Assembly (NCBI RefSeq): GCF_000024025.1
Contig: NC_013131.1
Coordinates: 9,652,229-9,716,228 of the forward strand
DNA length: 64,000 nt
Reading direction: 5' to 3'
Origin: Catenulispora acidiphila DSM 44928
Lineage (GTDB): Bacteria > Actinomycetota > Actinomycetes > Streptomycetales > Catenulisporaceae
The position numbers and the translations under genes are program-made. Below, piece after piece: positions 53,388-63,576 of the stretch (position 1 is the stretch's first letter; every line of letters starts with the position of its first letter). The notes beneath the pieces are model-generated. The model saw only the letters and a list, made by a program, of their open reading frames with translations. It was not told where the DNA came from and searched no databases.

Positions 53388-54440
53388 TCAGGCGCTGAAC
53401 GCCGGGTAGCGCGGCAGATCCGGCACGAGCCAGTCCTCCGTCCGCGCCAGCAGCGCCCGGAAGACCGCCGCGGCGGCGGGCAGCTCCTCCGCGCGCTCCA
53501 ATGCGGCCGCCGTCACCTCCCACCGGTAGCGCAGCACCTGCCGCACGCTGGCGATCGGATCGCGCTTCCGGTTCATCGGCCGGTCCTCCTCCACGGCGCC
53601 CGGCATCAGCCACTGCGTCATCGCGACCACATAGGCGACCGACGCCAGCCGCACCCCGGGGCGCCAGATCCGGTCGTCGGCCAACTCCGGATAGACCCGC
53701 ACCACCTCGCCGCGATAAGCGCGCTCCGCTTCCATCGAGAAGCTTTTCGGCAGCCGGTACACACACCAGCAACTCCCGAACGGCATCCGGCTGTAGGAGG
53801 CGTCCAGGAAGACCGAGTGGAATCCCGCGCCCTCGAAATCGATCGGCCGCAGTCCTTCGGGCGTCAGCAGATTGTTGTCGGGGCAGATGTCGCCCGGCGA
53901 GAAGACCCGGAACCGGTCGTGGTCCAGGGCGGTCACCGCGTCGAGGTCGGCGGCCAGCCCTGGCGGCGCCGCGACGTCGAGCACCTTGAGGAGGTCCGGC
54001 AGCTTCGCCATGTCCTCGGTGACCCACTGCCCGGACGCCTGCCCCAGCTCGCTCTCGCGCCCCGCGGTCTGCACGGCGAGCCGCCCGTACGTCGTGGCCC
54101 ACTGGATGAGCGCCGCGCGGGCCTGTTCCGCATCGCCGCCGAGCAGCAGATCGGCGAGGTTCGGGGCGTCGCCGAGGTCTTCCATGACGATCAGCAGGTG
54201 CTCCGCGTCCTCCGCGAGCAGCCGGGGACCCAGGTCCGTCAGCCGCAGCCCGCCGGCCTCAGCGGCATAGGCGGCGTGCTCCTTATGGGCTTTGAGGATC
54301 ACCGTGTCTCCGGCGGCCGTGCGCACCCGCAGCACCGTGCTCCGGTGGCTCCCGCCGAGATCGACCGGGTCGGTCAGCTCCGTGCCGAGCACCGCCGAGG
54401 CCGCTGCGAGGATCTCCGTCGTTTCCACCCGGTCATGCAA
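53388..54440 (-). CDS. Aminoglycoside-phosphotransferase-like kinase fold protein
   Basis: 350 aa. Kinase-like APH fold: ATP-lobe strand TVILKAHKE (Lys), IVMEDLGD hinge, a catalytic loop FSPGDICPDNNLL (Asp and Asn of the Brenner motif present, the usual His replaced) and the metal-binding Asp in LRPIDFEGAGF. Small-molecule kinase, substrate unknown; resistance cannot be inferred. It lies downstream of the coaX operon terminator on the same strand, with its own start at 54440. Confidence 0.78.
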   Translation of the reverse strand: MHDRVETTEILAAASAVLGTELTDPVDLGGSHRSTVLRVRTAAGDTVILKAHKEHAAYAAEAGGLRLTDLGPRLLAEDAEHLLIVMEDLGDAPNLADLLLGGDAEQARAALIQWATTYGRLAVQTAGRESELGQASGQWVTEDMAKLPDLLKVLDVAAPPGLAADLDAVTALDHDRFRVFSPGDICPDNNLLTPEGLRPIDFEGAGFHSVFLDASYSRMPFGSCWCVYRLPKSFSMEAERAYRGEVVRVYPELADDRIWRPGVRLASVAYVVAMTQWLMPGAVEEDRPMNRKRDPIASVRQVLRYRWEVTAAALERAEELPAAAAVFRALLARTEDWLVPDLPRYPAFSA

Positions 54441-54450
54441 ACACGCGGAC

Positions 54451-54489
54451 GGGGCGGCGGCCGAACGGTTTTCCGTCGGCCGCCGCCCC
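54451..54489 (-). terminator. Terminator of the pan-nad-coaX operon
   Basis: GGGGCGGCGGCCGA-ACGG / CCGT-CGGCCGCCGCCCC with a TTTT loop and one bulged A, a stem of about 17 bp. It is about 95 bp past the coaX stop and just ahead of the kinase-like gene. Confidence 0.75.
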
Positions 54490-54510
54490 GCGTTCCGTCT
54501 AGCGTTCCGC

Positions 54511-54560
54511 GTATAGCGGTCCGTATAAGCCGTCCGTATAGCGGTCCGTATAGCGTTCTG
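54511..54560. repeat. 12-13-bp tandem repeat (GTATAGCGGTCC)
   Basis: Four units GTATAGCGGTCC, GTATAAGCCGTCC, GTATAGCGGTCC, GTATAGCGTTC. Locally AT-enriched, noncoding, between coaX and its terminator. Confidence 0.75.
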
Positions 54561-54584
54561 TGTTCTGCGTCCCGCCTCGCCGAA

Positions 54585-55373
54585 TCAGCTCGCGCTGTTC
54601 CGCTCGTACACCAGCCGCAGCCCGACCAGCGTCAGCCACGGCTCGTGCACGTCCACCACTTCGGACTCGTCCAGCACCAGCGCCGCGAGCCCGCCGGTGG
54701 CGACCACCGTCACGTCGTCCGGATCCTCGGCCATCTCCTCGGCCATCCGGTGCACCACTCCGTCGACCTGCCCGGCGAACCCATAGAGGATTCCCGACTG
54801 CATGCACTCGACAGTGTTCTTCCCGATGATGCTCCGCGGCTTCGTCAGCTCGATCTTGCGCAGCTGCGCCCCGCGCATCCCCAGCGCCTCGACCGATATC
54901 TCTATCCCGGGCGCTATCGCCCCGCCTAAGAACTCGCCCTTGGCCGAGACCGCGTCGAAGGACGTCGCGGTCCCGAAGTCGACCACGATCACCGGTCCGT
55001 CGTACAGGTAGTGCGCCGCGAGCGCGTTCATGATGCGGTCCGCGCCGACTTCCTTGGGGTTGTCGACCAGGATCGGCACCCCGGTCTTCACCCCGGGCTC
55101 CACCATCACCGTCGGGACGTCGCCGTAGTGCCGCTTGCTCATGTCCCGCATCTCGTGCAGCACCGAGGGCACCGTGGAACAGATCGACAACCCTGTGAGC
55201 CCGCCGGGCTTGCCGGCCGTCGAGTGCTGGCTCAGCAGTCCCTGCGTCATCACCGACAGCTCGTCCGAGGTCCGCCGCGGGTCCGTGGCGACCCGCCAGT
55301 GGTCGACGATCTCCTCGCCCTCGAACAGGCCGTAGACGGTCTGGGTGTTGCCGACGTCAATGGTCAGAAGCAC
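54585..55373 (-). CDS. coaX: Type III pantothenate kinase
   Basis: 262 aa. Phosphorylates pantothenate, the first step of CoA synthesis from vitamin B5. ASKHA fold: phosphate-binding DVGNTQT at 6-12, GADRIMNALAA, VVDFGTATSFD and GGAIAPGIEIS. Last gene of the cofactor operon, 4 nt after nadC. Its coupling with panC/panD makes a partial aspartate/pantoate-to-CoA route in one transcript. Confidence 0.95.
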   Translation of the reverse strand: MLLTIDVGNTQTVYGLFEGEEIVDHWRVATDPRRTSDELSVMTQGLLSQHSTAGKPGGLTGLSICSTVPSVLHEMRDMSKRHYGDVPTVMVEPGVKTGVPILVDNPKEVGADRIMNALAAHYLYDGPVIVVDFGTATSFDAVSAKGEFLGGAIAPGIEISVEALGMRGAQLRKIELTKPRSIIGKNTVECMQSGILYGFAGQVDGVVHRMAEEMAEDPDDVTVVATGGLAALVLDESEVVDVHEPWLTLVGLRLVYERNSAS

Positions 55374-55377
55374 AGAG

Positions 55378-56286
55378 CTACTTCCCTTCTTCGCGGAAGT
55401 CCGAGCCGACGTCCAGGATCGGCGCCGAGTGCGTCAGCGCCCCGACGGAGATGTAGTCCACACCGGTCTCGGCGACGGCGCGCGCCAGGTCCAGCGTCAG
55501 TCCGCCGGACGCCTCCAGCCGGGTCCGTCCGTACAGCTCATTGCGTCCGGTCACCTGGACCGCCGCTCGCATGCGCTCCGGCGTGAAGTTGTCCAGCAGG
55601 ATCAGCTCGGCGCCGGCCGCGAGCACCCCGGGCAGCTGCTCCAGCGAGTCAATCTCGACCTCGATCGGCAGTCCGGGATGCGCCTTGCGCACCGCCTCGA
55701 AGGCCTCGACGACGCCGCCGGCGGCCACCACGTGGTTGTCCTTCACCAGTCCGGCGTCGGACAGCGACATGCGGTGGTTCTCGCCGCCGCCGCACCGCAC
55801 CGCGTACTTCTCCAGGGCGCGCAGTCCGGGCGTGGTCTTGCGGGTGTCACGGATCTTCGTACCGGTGCCCTCTACCGCGTCCACCCATAGGCGGGTCTGC
55901 GTAGCGACCCCGGAGAGGTGGCACAGGAGGTTCAACGCTGTGCGTTCCCCGGTGAGGAGGTCCCGGGTGGCGCCGGTGACGGTGAGCAGCACGGTCCCGG
56001 GCTCGACCCGGTCGCCGTCCTTCACGGCCTGCCGGATCTTCGCCGTGCCCTGCGACACGAGATCGAACACCGCGGCGGCGACCGGGACGCCGGCGGCGAC
56101 GCCGACCGCGCGGGCGGCGAAGTCCGCGGTGTCGGTTGCGTCGGCGGAGACCGTGGCCTCGGTGGTGACGTCCGGACCGTCGGCCAGGTCCTCGTCCAGG
56201 GCCATCATGATCACCGAAGCCACGTACTCCGGGTCCAGGCCGCCGTCGGTCAGGGCTTTGGCGACGTCCGGGGACAACGAGCTCAT
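55378..56286 (-). CDS. nadC: Nicotinate-nucleotide pyrophosphorylase (QAPRTase)
   Basis: 302 aa from the ATG at 56286, which overlaps the nadB stop by 1 nt (TGATG). Converts quinolinate and PRPP to nicotinate mononucleotide. GERTALNLLCHLSGVATQTR, IRDTRKTTPGLRALEKYAVRCGGGENHR, LVKDNHV, IEVEIDSLEQL and DYISVGALTHSAP are characteristic. nadA (quinolinate synthase) is absent from this window. Confidence 0.95.
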   Translation of the reverse strand: MSSLSPDVAKALTDGGLDPEYVASVIMMALDEDLADGPDVTTEATVSADATDTADFAARAVGVAAGVPVAAAVFDLVSQGTAKIRQAVKDGDRVEPGTVLLTVTGATRDLLTGERTALNLLCHLSGVATQTRLWVDAVEGTGTKIRDTRKTTPGLRALEKYAVRCGGGENHRMSLSDAGLVKDNHVVAAGGVVEAFEAVRKAHPGLPIEVEIDSLEQLPGVLAAGAELILLDNFTPERMRAAVQVTGRNELYGRTRLEASGGLTLDLARAVAETGVDYISVGALTHSAPILDVGSDFREEGK

Positions 56287-57959
56287 CAGGGCTTCACTCC
56301 ATCCATCTCTGCGCTGCGCAGCGGCTGCTTCTCGGTGACCAGCTTGCCGGTCCCGGGGTCCAGGCGGGTCGCCAGCCGCACCAGCCAGCGGTCGGCGCTC
56401 TCCGGGAAGTCTTCGCGCCAGTGCGACCCCCGGGTCTCGTTGCGCAGGGACGCGCCCTTCACCAGCGCGCTGGCGAGCAGGTGCAGGTTCGTCGCCTCCC
56501 ACGCCTCCAGGTGCGGAGCCTCCGCGCCGCGCTCGGCGAGCCGCTCCAGCTCGTCGGTGGTGCGGTCCAGCGACTCCGCGCTGCGCAGCACTCCCGCGCC
56601 GGCGGTCATGGTGTGCTGCACCTCGGCCATCACCGACGGCTCCAGCAGCACGTCCACCACGTCCTCCGGTGCCTCGACCGGCACCGGGGTCTCCGTCCAG
56701 GGCAGGCGCTTGCCGAGGTCCGCGCCGATGCGCTCCGCGAACACCAGGCCTTCCAACAGGGAGTTGGACGCTAGGCGGTTCGCTCCATGCACTCCGGTAC
56801 AGGCGGCTTCTCCGCACGCGTACAAGCGGGGAATGGAAGTACGTCCCCATATATCCGTGCGCAGGCCGCCGGACGCAAAGTGCTGCGCCGGTGCGACCGG
56901 GATCAGATCCTTGGCCGGATCGATCCCGTGCTTGAGGCAGGACTCGCGGATAGTGGGGAACCGCGTACGCCAGAGCTCATCAGAGAACTCAGCTACGCCG
57001 GTCCGTGCGTCGAGCCACATATGCGGCTCTCCGGTCTCCGCCATACGCCGCATGATGCCCTTGGCGACGACATCGCGCGGCGCCAGTTCGGCTAGTGGAT
57101 GCTGCCCGACCATGAAGCGGACGCCGTCGCCGTCCACCAGGTGCGCGCCCTCGCCGCGGACCGCCTCGGAGATCAGCGGCTGCTGACCGCGCGCCGCGCC
57201 TCCCAGCCACATCACCGTGGGGTGGAACTGCACGAACTCCAGGTCCGCGACCGTCGCTCCGGCGCGCAGCGCCATGGCGACGCCGTCCCCGGTGGCGACC
57301 GAGGGGTTCGTGGTGGCGTCGAAGACCTGCCCCATGCCGCCGGTGGCCAGCACCACGGCCTTGGCGTGCACCGCGCCCACGCCGTCGCGCGCGCCCTCGC
57401 CCATGACGTGCAGCGTGACGCCGGCGGCGCCGCCGTGCTCGTCCTTGAGCAGGTCCAGCACCAGCGCGTGGTCGATGACCTCGATCTCGCCGATGGTGTG
57501 CTCCAGCGCCGCGATCAGCGCGCGGGAGATCTCCTTGCCGGTGGCGTCGCCGCCGGCGTGGGCGATGCGGTGGACCAGGTGCCCGCCCTCGCGGCCGAGC
57601 GCTATGTCGCCCTCCGCGGTCTTGTCGAACTCCGCGCCCAGGGCGATCAGCCGGCGCACCGCCGCCGGACCCTCGGTCACCAGGATCCGCACCGCGTCCT
57701 CGTCGCAGATGCCCGCACCGGCGACCAGCGTGTCCTGCAGATGCGCTTCGGTGGTGTCGCCGACGCCGAGCGCCGCGGCGATGCCGCCCTGCGCCCAGCG
57801 CGTCGAACCGTCCTGCAGGCGGGCCTTCGTCACCAGCAGCACGCTGCCGGCCTGCCGCGCCGCCAGCGCCGCCGTGATGCCGGCCACGCCGGAGCCCACC
57901 ACGACCGTGTCCGCGTACGCCCGCCACCCCGGATGGGGTGCCCTCAGCCGCTGGACCAT
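56286..57959 (-). CDS. nadB: L-aspartate oxidase
   Basis: 557 aa. FAD enzyme oxidising aspartate to iminoaspartate for NAD synthesis. N-terminal dinucleotide-binding GSGVAGITAAL, STRWAQGGIAAAL, the active-site segment FHPTVMW and SEAVRGEGAHLVD, and the conserved ACGEAACTGVHGANRLASNSLLEG. A C-terminal helical domain is present. The stretch about 56760-57060, encoding the most conserved part, is rich in rare codons. It is 38 bp downstream of panD. Confidence 0.95.
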   Translation of the reverse strand: MVQRLRAPHPGWRAYADTVVVGSGVAGITAALAARQAGSVLLVTKARLQDGSTRWAQGGIAAALGVGDTTEAHLQDTLVAGAGICDEDAVRILVTEGPAAVRRLIALGAEFDKTAEGDIALGREGGHLVHRIAHAGGDATGKEISRALIAALEHTIGEIEVIDHALVLDLLKDEHGGAAGVTLHVMGEGARDGVGAVHAKAVVLATGGMGQVFDATTNPSVATGDGVAMALRAGATVADLEFVQFHPTVMWLGGAARGQQPLISEAVRGEGAHLVDGDGVRFMVGQHPLAELAPRDVVAKGIMRRMAETGEPHMWLDARTGVAEFSDELWRTRFPTIRESCLKHGIDPAKDLIPVAPAQHFASGGLRTDIWGRTSIPRLYACGEAACTGVHGANRLASNSLLEGLVFAERIGADLGKRLPWTETPVPVEAPEDVVDVLLEPSVMAEVQHTMTAGAGVLRSAESLDRTTDELERLAERGAEAPHLEAWEATNLHLLASALVKGASLRNETRGSHWREDFPESADRWLVRLATRLDPGTGKLVTEKQPLRSAEMDGVKP

Positions 57960-57997
57960 GTTCTTTTCCCCTTACGTACCGGTTGGCCGGTACCCCG

Positions 57998-58417
57998 TCA
58001 GTTCGCGGTGACGTCGCCCCGGCTCAATACCTGTGAGCCCGGCACCGGCTCGGCCGGATCGGCGCCCAGGGCGACGATCCGGTTCTCGGTGTCGACGTGC
58101 ACCACCTTCGGCTGAAGACTACGCGCCTCGACGTCGTCCACCTGCATGTAGGAGATCAGAATGACCAGGTCCCCCGGGTGCACCAGGCGTGCCGCGGCGC
58201 CGTTGATGCCGATCACGCCGGTCCCCCGCTGCCCGGGTATGACGTACGTCTCCAACCGGGCGCCGTTGTCGATGTCGACGATCGCGACCTGTTCGCCGGA
58301 CAGCAGGTCCGCGGCGTCCATCAGGTCCTCGTCGATCGTCACCGAGCCCACGTAGTGCAGATCGGCCTGCGTGACGGTCGCGCGGTGGATCTTCGACTTG
58401 AGCATCGTGCGGTACAT
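57998..58417 (-). CDS. panD: Aspartate 1-decarboxylase
   Basis: 139 aa. Makes beta-alanine from aspartate. It is a pro-enzyme that cleaves itself at Gly24-Ser25 ([10 protein letters not shown]) to form a pyruvoyl cofactor. [55 protein letters not shown] are typical. Its ATG overlaps the panC stop by 1 nt. It competes with NadB for aspartate, and both are in the same operon. Confidence 0.97.
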   Translation of the reverse strand: MYRTMLKSKIHRATVTQADLHYVGSVTIDEDLMDAADLLSGEQVAIVDIDNGARLETYVIPGQRGTGVIGINGAAARLVHPGDLVILISYMQVDDVEARSLQPKVVHVDTENRIVALGADPAEPVPGSQVLSRGDVTAN

Positions 58418-59283
58418 CAGCGGGCTCCGTGGGGGGTGAGGGTGAGGGGCAGGTTGTCGATGAGGCGGGTGGTGCCGGCGCGCGCCGCCACCGCGAGCAC
58501 GGCTTGTCCGGTGAACGCCGGCGGGACCTCGGAGAAGTCCCGCGGGTCGACCAGTGCGAGGTAGTCCACGGTCAGCTCGCCGGTCGCGGTGGTCCGCTCC
58601 AGGACCGCGTTCGCTGCGTCCCGCACTGCGTCGGCGCCCTCTGTGGCTTTCTCCTGTCCGGCGAACAGTGCGCGCGACAGAGTGAGCGCTGTAGCGCGCT
58701 CCTCAGAGCTGAGGTACCGGTTGCGGCTGGACTTGGCGAGGCCGTCCTCGTCCCGGACTGTCGGGACGCCGATGATCTCCACCGGCATGTTCAGGTCCAG
58801 CACCATGCGGCGCACCAGAGCGAGTTGCTGCGCGTCCTTCTGCCCGAAGAACGCCTTGTCCGGGTCCGTCAGGTTGAGCAGCTTGTTCACGATCGTCAGG
58901 ACGCCGGTGAAGAAGCCGGGGCGGAAGGCGCCTTCCAGCGTCTCTCCCATCGGTCCCGGGGTGACCTTCACGATGGGCTGGCCGCCCGGGTAGACCTCCT
59001 CCACGGCGGGCGCATAGACGACGTCCACTCCGGCTTCCGCGCAGAGCTTCAGGTCGTCGTCGAGCGTCCGCGGGTAGCGGTCGAAGTCCTCGTTCGGGCC
59101 GAACTGGAGCGGGTTCACGAAGATGGTGGCGACGACAAGGTCGCAGTCGTGGCGCGCCTGCTTAAAGAGCTCTAGGTGGCCCTCATGGAGCGCCCCCATA
59201 GTCATGACGACTCCGCGCTTCCCATTGGCGAAACCGTCAAGGAAGGGCTGCAGTTCGGCGCGAGTGTGGACGAGCGCGGTCAT
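58417..59283 (-). CDS. panC: Pantothenate synthetase
   Basis: 288 aa. ATP-dependent ligase joining pantoate and beta-alanine. HIGH-type motif [12 protein letters not shown] (His33...His36), [37 protein letters not shown] and KMSKS-like [12 protein letters not shown] are conserved. Overlaps the DUF2520 gene by 4 nt and panD by 1 nt. panB and panE are not in the window. Confidence 0.96.
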   Translation of the reverse strand: MTALVHTRAELQPFLDGFANGKRGVVMTMGALHEGHLELFKQARHDCDLVVATIFVNPLQFGPNEDFDRYPRTLDDDLKLCAEAGVDVVYAPAVEEVYPGGQPIVKVTPGPMGETLEGAFRPGFFTGVLTIVNKLLNLTDPDKAFFGQKDAQQLALVRRMVLDLNMPVEIIGVPTVRDEDGLAKSSRNRYLSSEERATALTLSRALFAGQEKATEGADAVRDAANAVLERTTATGELTVDYLALVDPRDFSEVPPAFTGQAVLAVAARAGTTRLIDNLPLTLTPHGAR

Positions 59284-60167
59284 GCGTCAGGCTCCTTGTT
59301 CAGAACTCCGAGCAGCGATTCGGCTTTCTCGGCGGAGAGCAGTCCGGAGGCCATGGCGCGGTCCGCGGTGAGGCGTCCTAGGGCGCGATAGCCACGGGCA
59401 GCCTGGGGGTCCCGCTCCGCAAGGACCTCCAGATGCGCCGCCACGGTTCCGGCGTCACCGCGCGCCACCGGACCGGTCAGCGCCAAGTCGCCGGAGCGCA
59501 AGGCGTTGTCCAGCGCGGCGCCGAGAAGCGGGCCGAGCATGCGGCCCGGCTCCCGGACGCCCGCCGCGGCGAGCAGGTCCTTGGCCTGCGCGACCAGAGT
59601 GACCAGGTAGTTCGAGCCGTACGCGAGGGCTGCGTGGTACAGCGGACGCGCCGACTCCTCGATCCACTCCGGCTCCCCGCCCATCTCCACCACCAGCGCC
59701 TCGGCGATGGGACGGAGCGGGTCCGGCGCGGTCACCCCGAAGGAGCACCCGGCCAGCCGCGCCACGTCCACCTCGGTGCCGGTGAAGGTCATCGCGGGGT
59801 GCAGCGCGAGCGGCAGGGCGCCGGCGCGTGTCGCGGCGTCCAGGACGGTGTAGCCGAAGCGGCCGGAGGTGTGGGCCAGTATCGTCCCCGGCTTGATCGA
59901 GCCGGTCGCCACGAGGCCCTCGATCAGGCCGGGCAGCGCGTCGTCGGGGACGGTGAGCAGCGCCAGGTCGGCGACTGCCAGCACTTCCTGCGGCGGTAGC
60001 AGGGGTACGTCGGGGAGGAGCTTGTCGGCACGTCGGACCGACTGCTCGGAGACGCCGGAGGCGGCGACCACGCGGTGGCCGGCGCGCTGGAGGGCGGCGC
60101 CGAGCGCCGAGCCGACGCGGCCGGTGCCGACGACCCCGACCGCCAGGCGGGACTCTGCGGAATCCAT
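59280..60167 (-). CDS. Rossmann-like / DUF2520 protein of the pan operon
   Basis: 295 aa from the ATG at 60167. N-terminal Rossmann fold ([37 protein letters not shown]) and a C-terminal helical DUF2520 domain ([27 protein letters not shown]). The layout resembles ketopantoate and other 2-hydroxyacid-type reductases. It overlaps panC (ATGA), and I recall this gene beside panC in many actinobacteria. A ketopantoate-reductase-like role is attractive but unproven. First gene of the cofactor operon. Confidence 0.82.
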   Translation of the reverse strand: MDSAESRLAVGVVGTGRVGSALGAALQRAGHRVVAASGVSEQSVRRADKLLPDVPLLPPQEVLAVADLALLTVPDDALPGLIEGLVATGSIKPGTILAHTSGRFGYTVLDAATRAGALPLALHPAMTFTGTEVDVARLAGCSFGVTAPDPLRPIAEALVVEMGGEPEWIEESARPLYHAALAYGSNYLVTLVAQAKDLLAAAGVREPGRMLGPLLGAALDNALRSGDLALTGPVARGDAGTVAAHLEVLAERDPQAARGYRALGRLTADRAMASGLLSAEKAESLLGVLNKEPDA

Positions 60168-60329
60168 GGGCTCTCTATCTGTCAACGATCCAGTCCGCTG
60201 GGGGTACCAGTCGTATCAAAATGATGGCGCGATCAGGGTATCCCGGAGTGAGCCTCAAGGTCACCATGCGCTGTCTCACGAAGGCGCCGCCTAGCGCCGC
60301 CGGCATGATCGGTCTGCCATGATTCCCCC

Positions 60330-61577
60330 ATGCCACGCTCCACGGACTCCGTAGGCGAGTTCACCAGGGAGTTGCTCGACCGTGGCAACATCACCCTGCG
60401 CTCCGGGATCGAGCACTCGGTGCAGGTCCTGCGCCTGCACGGGGTGCGGCACTGGTTCAGCCGCGAGCGCGACGCCTTCGCCCAGACGCTCAAGACCGCC
60501 CTGGCGTGCGCGGTCGCCTGGGAGCTCGCCAAGCGGGTGATCTATCACGGCCATCCCCAGTTCCACGCGGTCCTGGCGCCGGTGGCCGTCCTGATCACCA
60601 TGCAGGTCACCATCTACCAGACCTTCCGGCGCGGCCTGCAGCAGGTCGCGGCGGTCCTGCTGGGCGTCGTCGCGGCGCTGGTGATCGGCCGGTTCATCGA
60701 CCTGACCTGGTACACGCTGTCGATCCTGGTGATCACCGCGCTGATCATCGGCCGGACCCTGCGCCTGGGAACCCAGGTCAACCAGGTCGCGACCACCTCG
60801 CTGCTGGTCTACAGCCTGGGCAAGGGCTACGGCGTCGAGCGCATCTGGGACACCCTGCTCGGCGCCGGGGTCGGCGTGGTCGCCAACGCGCTGATCGCGC
60901 CGCCGACCTACAGCGCCACCGCCGCCAAGGACCTCGCGGACCTGGCCGACGACCTAGCACAGCTGTGCCGGGACGTCTCCAAGGCGCTGAGCACCAAGTG
61001 GTCCGGGACCGACACCCGCAAGTGGCTGGAGCGCTCCCGCGCCCTGGCCGGCGACAGCCACGACGCCGAGGACATCGCCGACCAGGCCGAGGAGGCCGTC
61101 CGCTACCACCCCCGGCGCTCCGCGCTCGAGCAGGAGGTCAACCGCGTCGACCAGGCGGCGATCTGCCTGAGCCACGTCTCCTCGCAGCTCAACAGCCTGC
61201 TGCGGGGTCTGAACGACCTGGCGAACGGCGCCCGCGGCCTGCCGGCCACCACCGAGGTCCCCGAGGCGCTGTCGATACTGCTGCTGGACGTCGGCCGGGC
61301 CCTGAACCGGTTCGGCCGTCTGCAGATCCCGGACCGGGACAGCCGGCAGGTCCTGGAGGAGCTGAAGGTCATCCTCACCGCTGCCGCGGACCATCAGCTC
61401 TCGGCGATAGAGGACATGCTCCCCATGGGAGCGAACGCAGTGGAGAAGTGGTCCGTGCACGGGTCCCTGTTGGACGAGGTGCGGCGGATGCTTTACGAAC
61501 TCGACCCTGTCGACGGTCCGCACTCCCTGGCGATCCCCGAGATCCTCCCCCCACCGGTACCGAGCGCCTCTACGTGA
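60330..61577 (+). CDS. FUSC-family aromatic-acid-exporter-like membrane protein
   Basis: 415 aa. About five or six N-terminal membrane helices (TLKTALACAVAWELAKRVI, AVLAPVAVLITMQVTIYQTFRRGLQQ, LGVVAALVIGRFIDL ...) match the FUSC/ArAE-type half-module. A large cytoplasmic helical domain of about 230 residues follows. QVTIYQTFRRGLQQVAAVLLGVV is the recognisable family segment. Possibly an efflux protein, substrate unknown. CATGAT 6 nt before the ATG suggests a leaderless mRNA. Divergent from the cofactor operon. Confidence 0.8.
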   Translation: MPRSTDSVGEFTRELLDRGNITLRSGIEHSVQVLRLHGVRHWFSRERDAFAQTLKTALACAVAWELAKRVIYHGHPQFHAVLAPVAVLITMQVTIYQTFRRGLQQVAAVLLGVVAALVIGRFIDLTWYTLSILVITALIIGRTLRLGTQVNQVATTSLLVYSLGKGYGVERIWDTLLGAGVGVVANALIAPPTYSATAAKDLADLADDLAQLCRDVSKALSTKWSGTDTRKWLERSRALAGDSHDAEDIADQAEEAVRYHPRRSALEQEVNRVDQAAICLSHVSSQLNSLLRGLNDLANGARGLPATTEVPEALSILLLDVGRALNRFGRLQIPDRDSRQVLEELKVILTAAADHQLSAIEDMLPMGANAVEKWSVHGSLLDEVRRMLYELDPVDGPHSLAIPEILPPPVPSAST

Positions 61578-61643
61578 GTAGCCGACTATAAGCGGGTTGT
61601 TTTGACCGCGCGCAGTCCCACCGATGTGGGGATGATGCGCGGT

Positions 61644-62417
61644 ATGACTTTCCTGGACCAGAGCGACCGGACCACTGCGGCCGCGGCGCGCCTCTTCGCG
61701 GAGCAGGAGGCCGACACTGTCGTCGGCGAGGACGCGGGGATGCTGATGGTGGCGTCAGCGCGTCCCTATCTGCGTTCGCTGTTCTACAGCTCCGCACGGC
61801 GGCTGGACCGCGCAGTCCCGCCAGAGAAGGCCATAGCGGCGTTCCAGTCCTTCGGTACGGAGCACGGTCAGCAGCTGAACCTCTGGGTGTCGGTCGACGG
61901 AGACACGGACCTTATAGCGGCAGCCGAGAGCGCGGGTATGCAGCGCGGTATAGAGCTGGAGGACATGGGGATCGCTTCGGCGCCCGCAGTCCCCACTCCG
62001 GGATTCGACGTCGAACTCGCCGAGGTCCGCGATATCGAGGAGGCGGACTCGTTCGCGGAGGTGCATAGGGCACTGCGGATAGAGGCGGAGCAGGACCCGG
62101 AGACAGTGCAGCACTTCGCGTCGCACGCAGTGCTCCTCAATCCGCGCGTCCATGCGTTCGTCGCGTACTTGGAGAGGAAACCGGCTGCCGCCGCCTTGGC
62201 GTTCCGGCATGAGGACTCCGCCGGGCTGTTCTGGGTCGCCACCAAGACCTCCGCCCGCAAGCGCGGGCTCGGTGCGCTGGTCTCCGCTGCCGCAGTGGAC
62301 GGCGCGTTCCGTGCCGGGGCGAAGAGCGCGACGCTGACCGCCACCGCGCTTGGCGCACCGGTGTACCGGCAGCTGGGATTCGAGCGGTTCTCGGGACGTG
62401 CGCGGTATTCCTTCTAG
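61644..62417 (+). CDS. GNAT-family acetyltransferase
   Basis: 257 aa from the ATG at 61644 (in-frame ATGs at 61632 and 61635 are alternatives). The C-terminal half is a GNAT domain (AAALAFRHEDSAGLFWVATKTSARKRGLGALVSAAAVDGAFRAGAKSATLTATALGAPVYRQLGFERF). The N-terminal half may be a degenerate second GNAT unit. Substrate unknown. Codon use between about 61740 and 62100 is unusual for the window (repeated ATA-G codons). Ends in a strong terminator. Confidence 0.8.
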   Translation: MTFLDQSDRTTAAAARLFAEQEADTVVGEDAGMLMVASARPYLRSLFYSSARRLDRAVPPEKAIAAFQSFGTEHGQQLNLWVSVDGDTDLIAAAESAGMQRGIELEDMGIASAPAVPTPGFDVELAEVRDIEEADSFAEVHRALRIEAEQDPETVQHFASHAVLLNPRVHAFVAYLERKPAAAALAFRHEDSAGLFWVATKTSARKRGLGALVSAAAVDGAFRAGAKSATLTATALGAPVYRQLGFERFSGRARYSF

Positions 62418-62426
62418 GGAAACCGA

Positions 62427-62466
62427 AAGCGGGGCGTACTCCTCAAATAAGGAGTACGCCCCGCTT
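62427..62466. terminator. Strong bidirectional terminator
   Basis: Perfect 17-bp stem (AAGCGGGGCGTACTCCT / AGGAGTACGCCCCGCTT) with a CAAATA loop, between the convergent GNAT and fba genes. Confidence 0.9.
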
Positions 62467-62492
62467 AGCGTTGTCTTCGCGGTCTCCGCGGA

Positions 62493-63518
<1,026 letters not shown>

Positions 63519-63576
63519 CGCTGTTGTCTCCTTGGGTGGGACGGTCGCATTCGGATTAGCGCTGCTGGGGCGCAGT

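Noticed and set aside
53388-54440. Aminoglycoside resistance gene
   Set aside because: Only the APH-like fold is visible, the catalytic His is missing, and the context is housekeeping. A substrate cannot be claimed.
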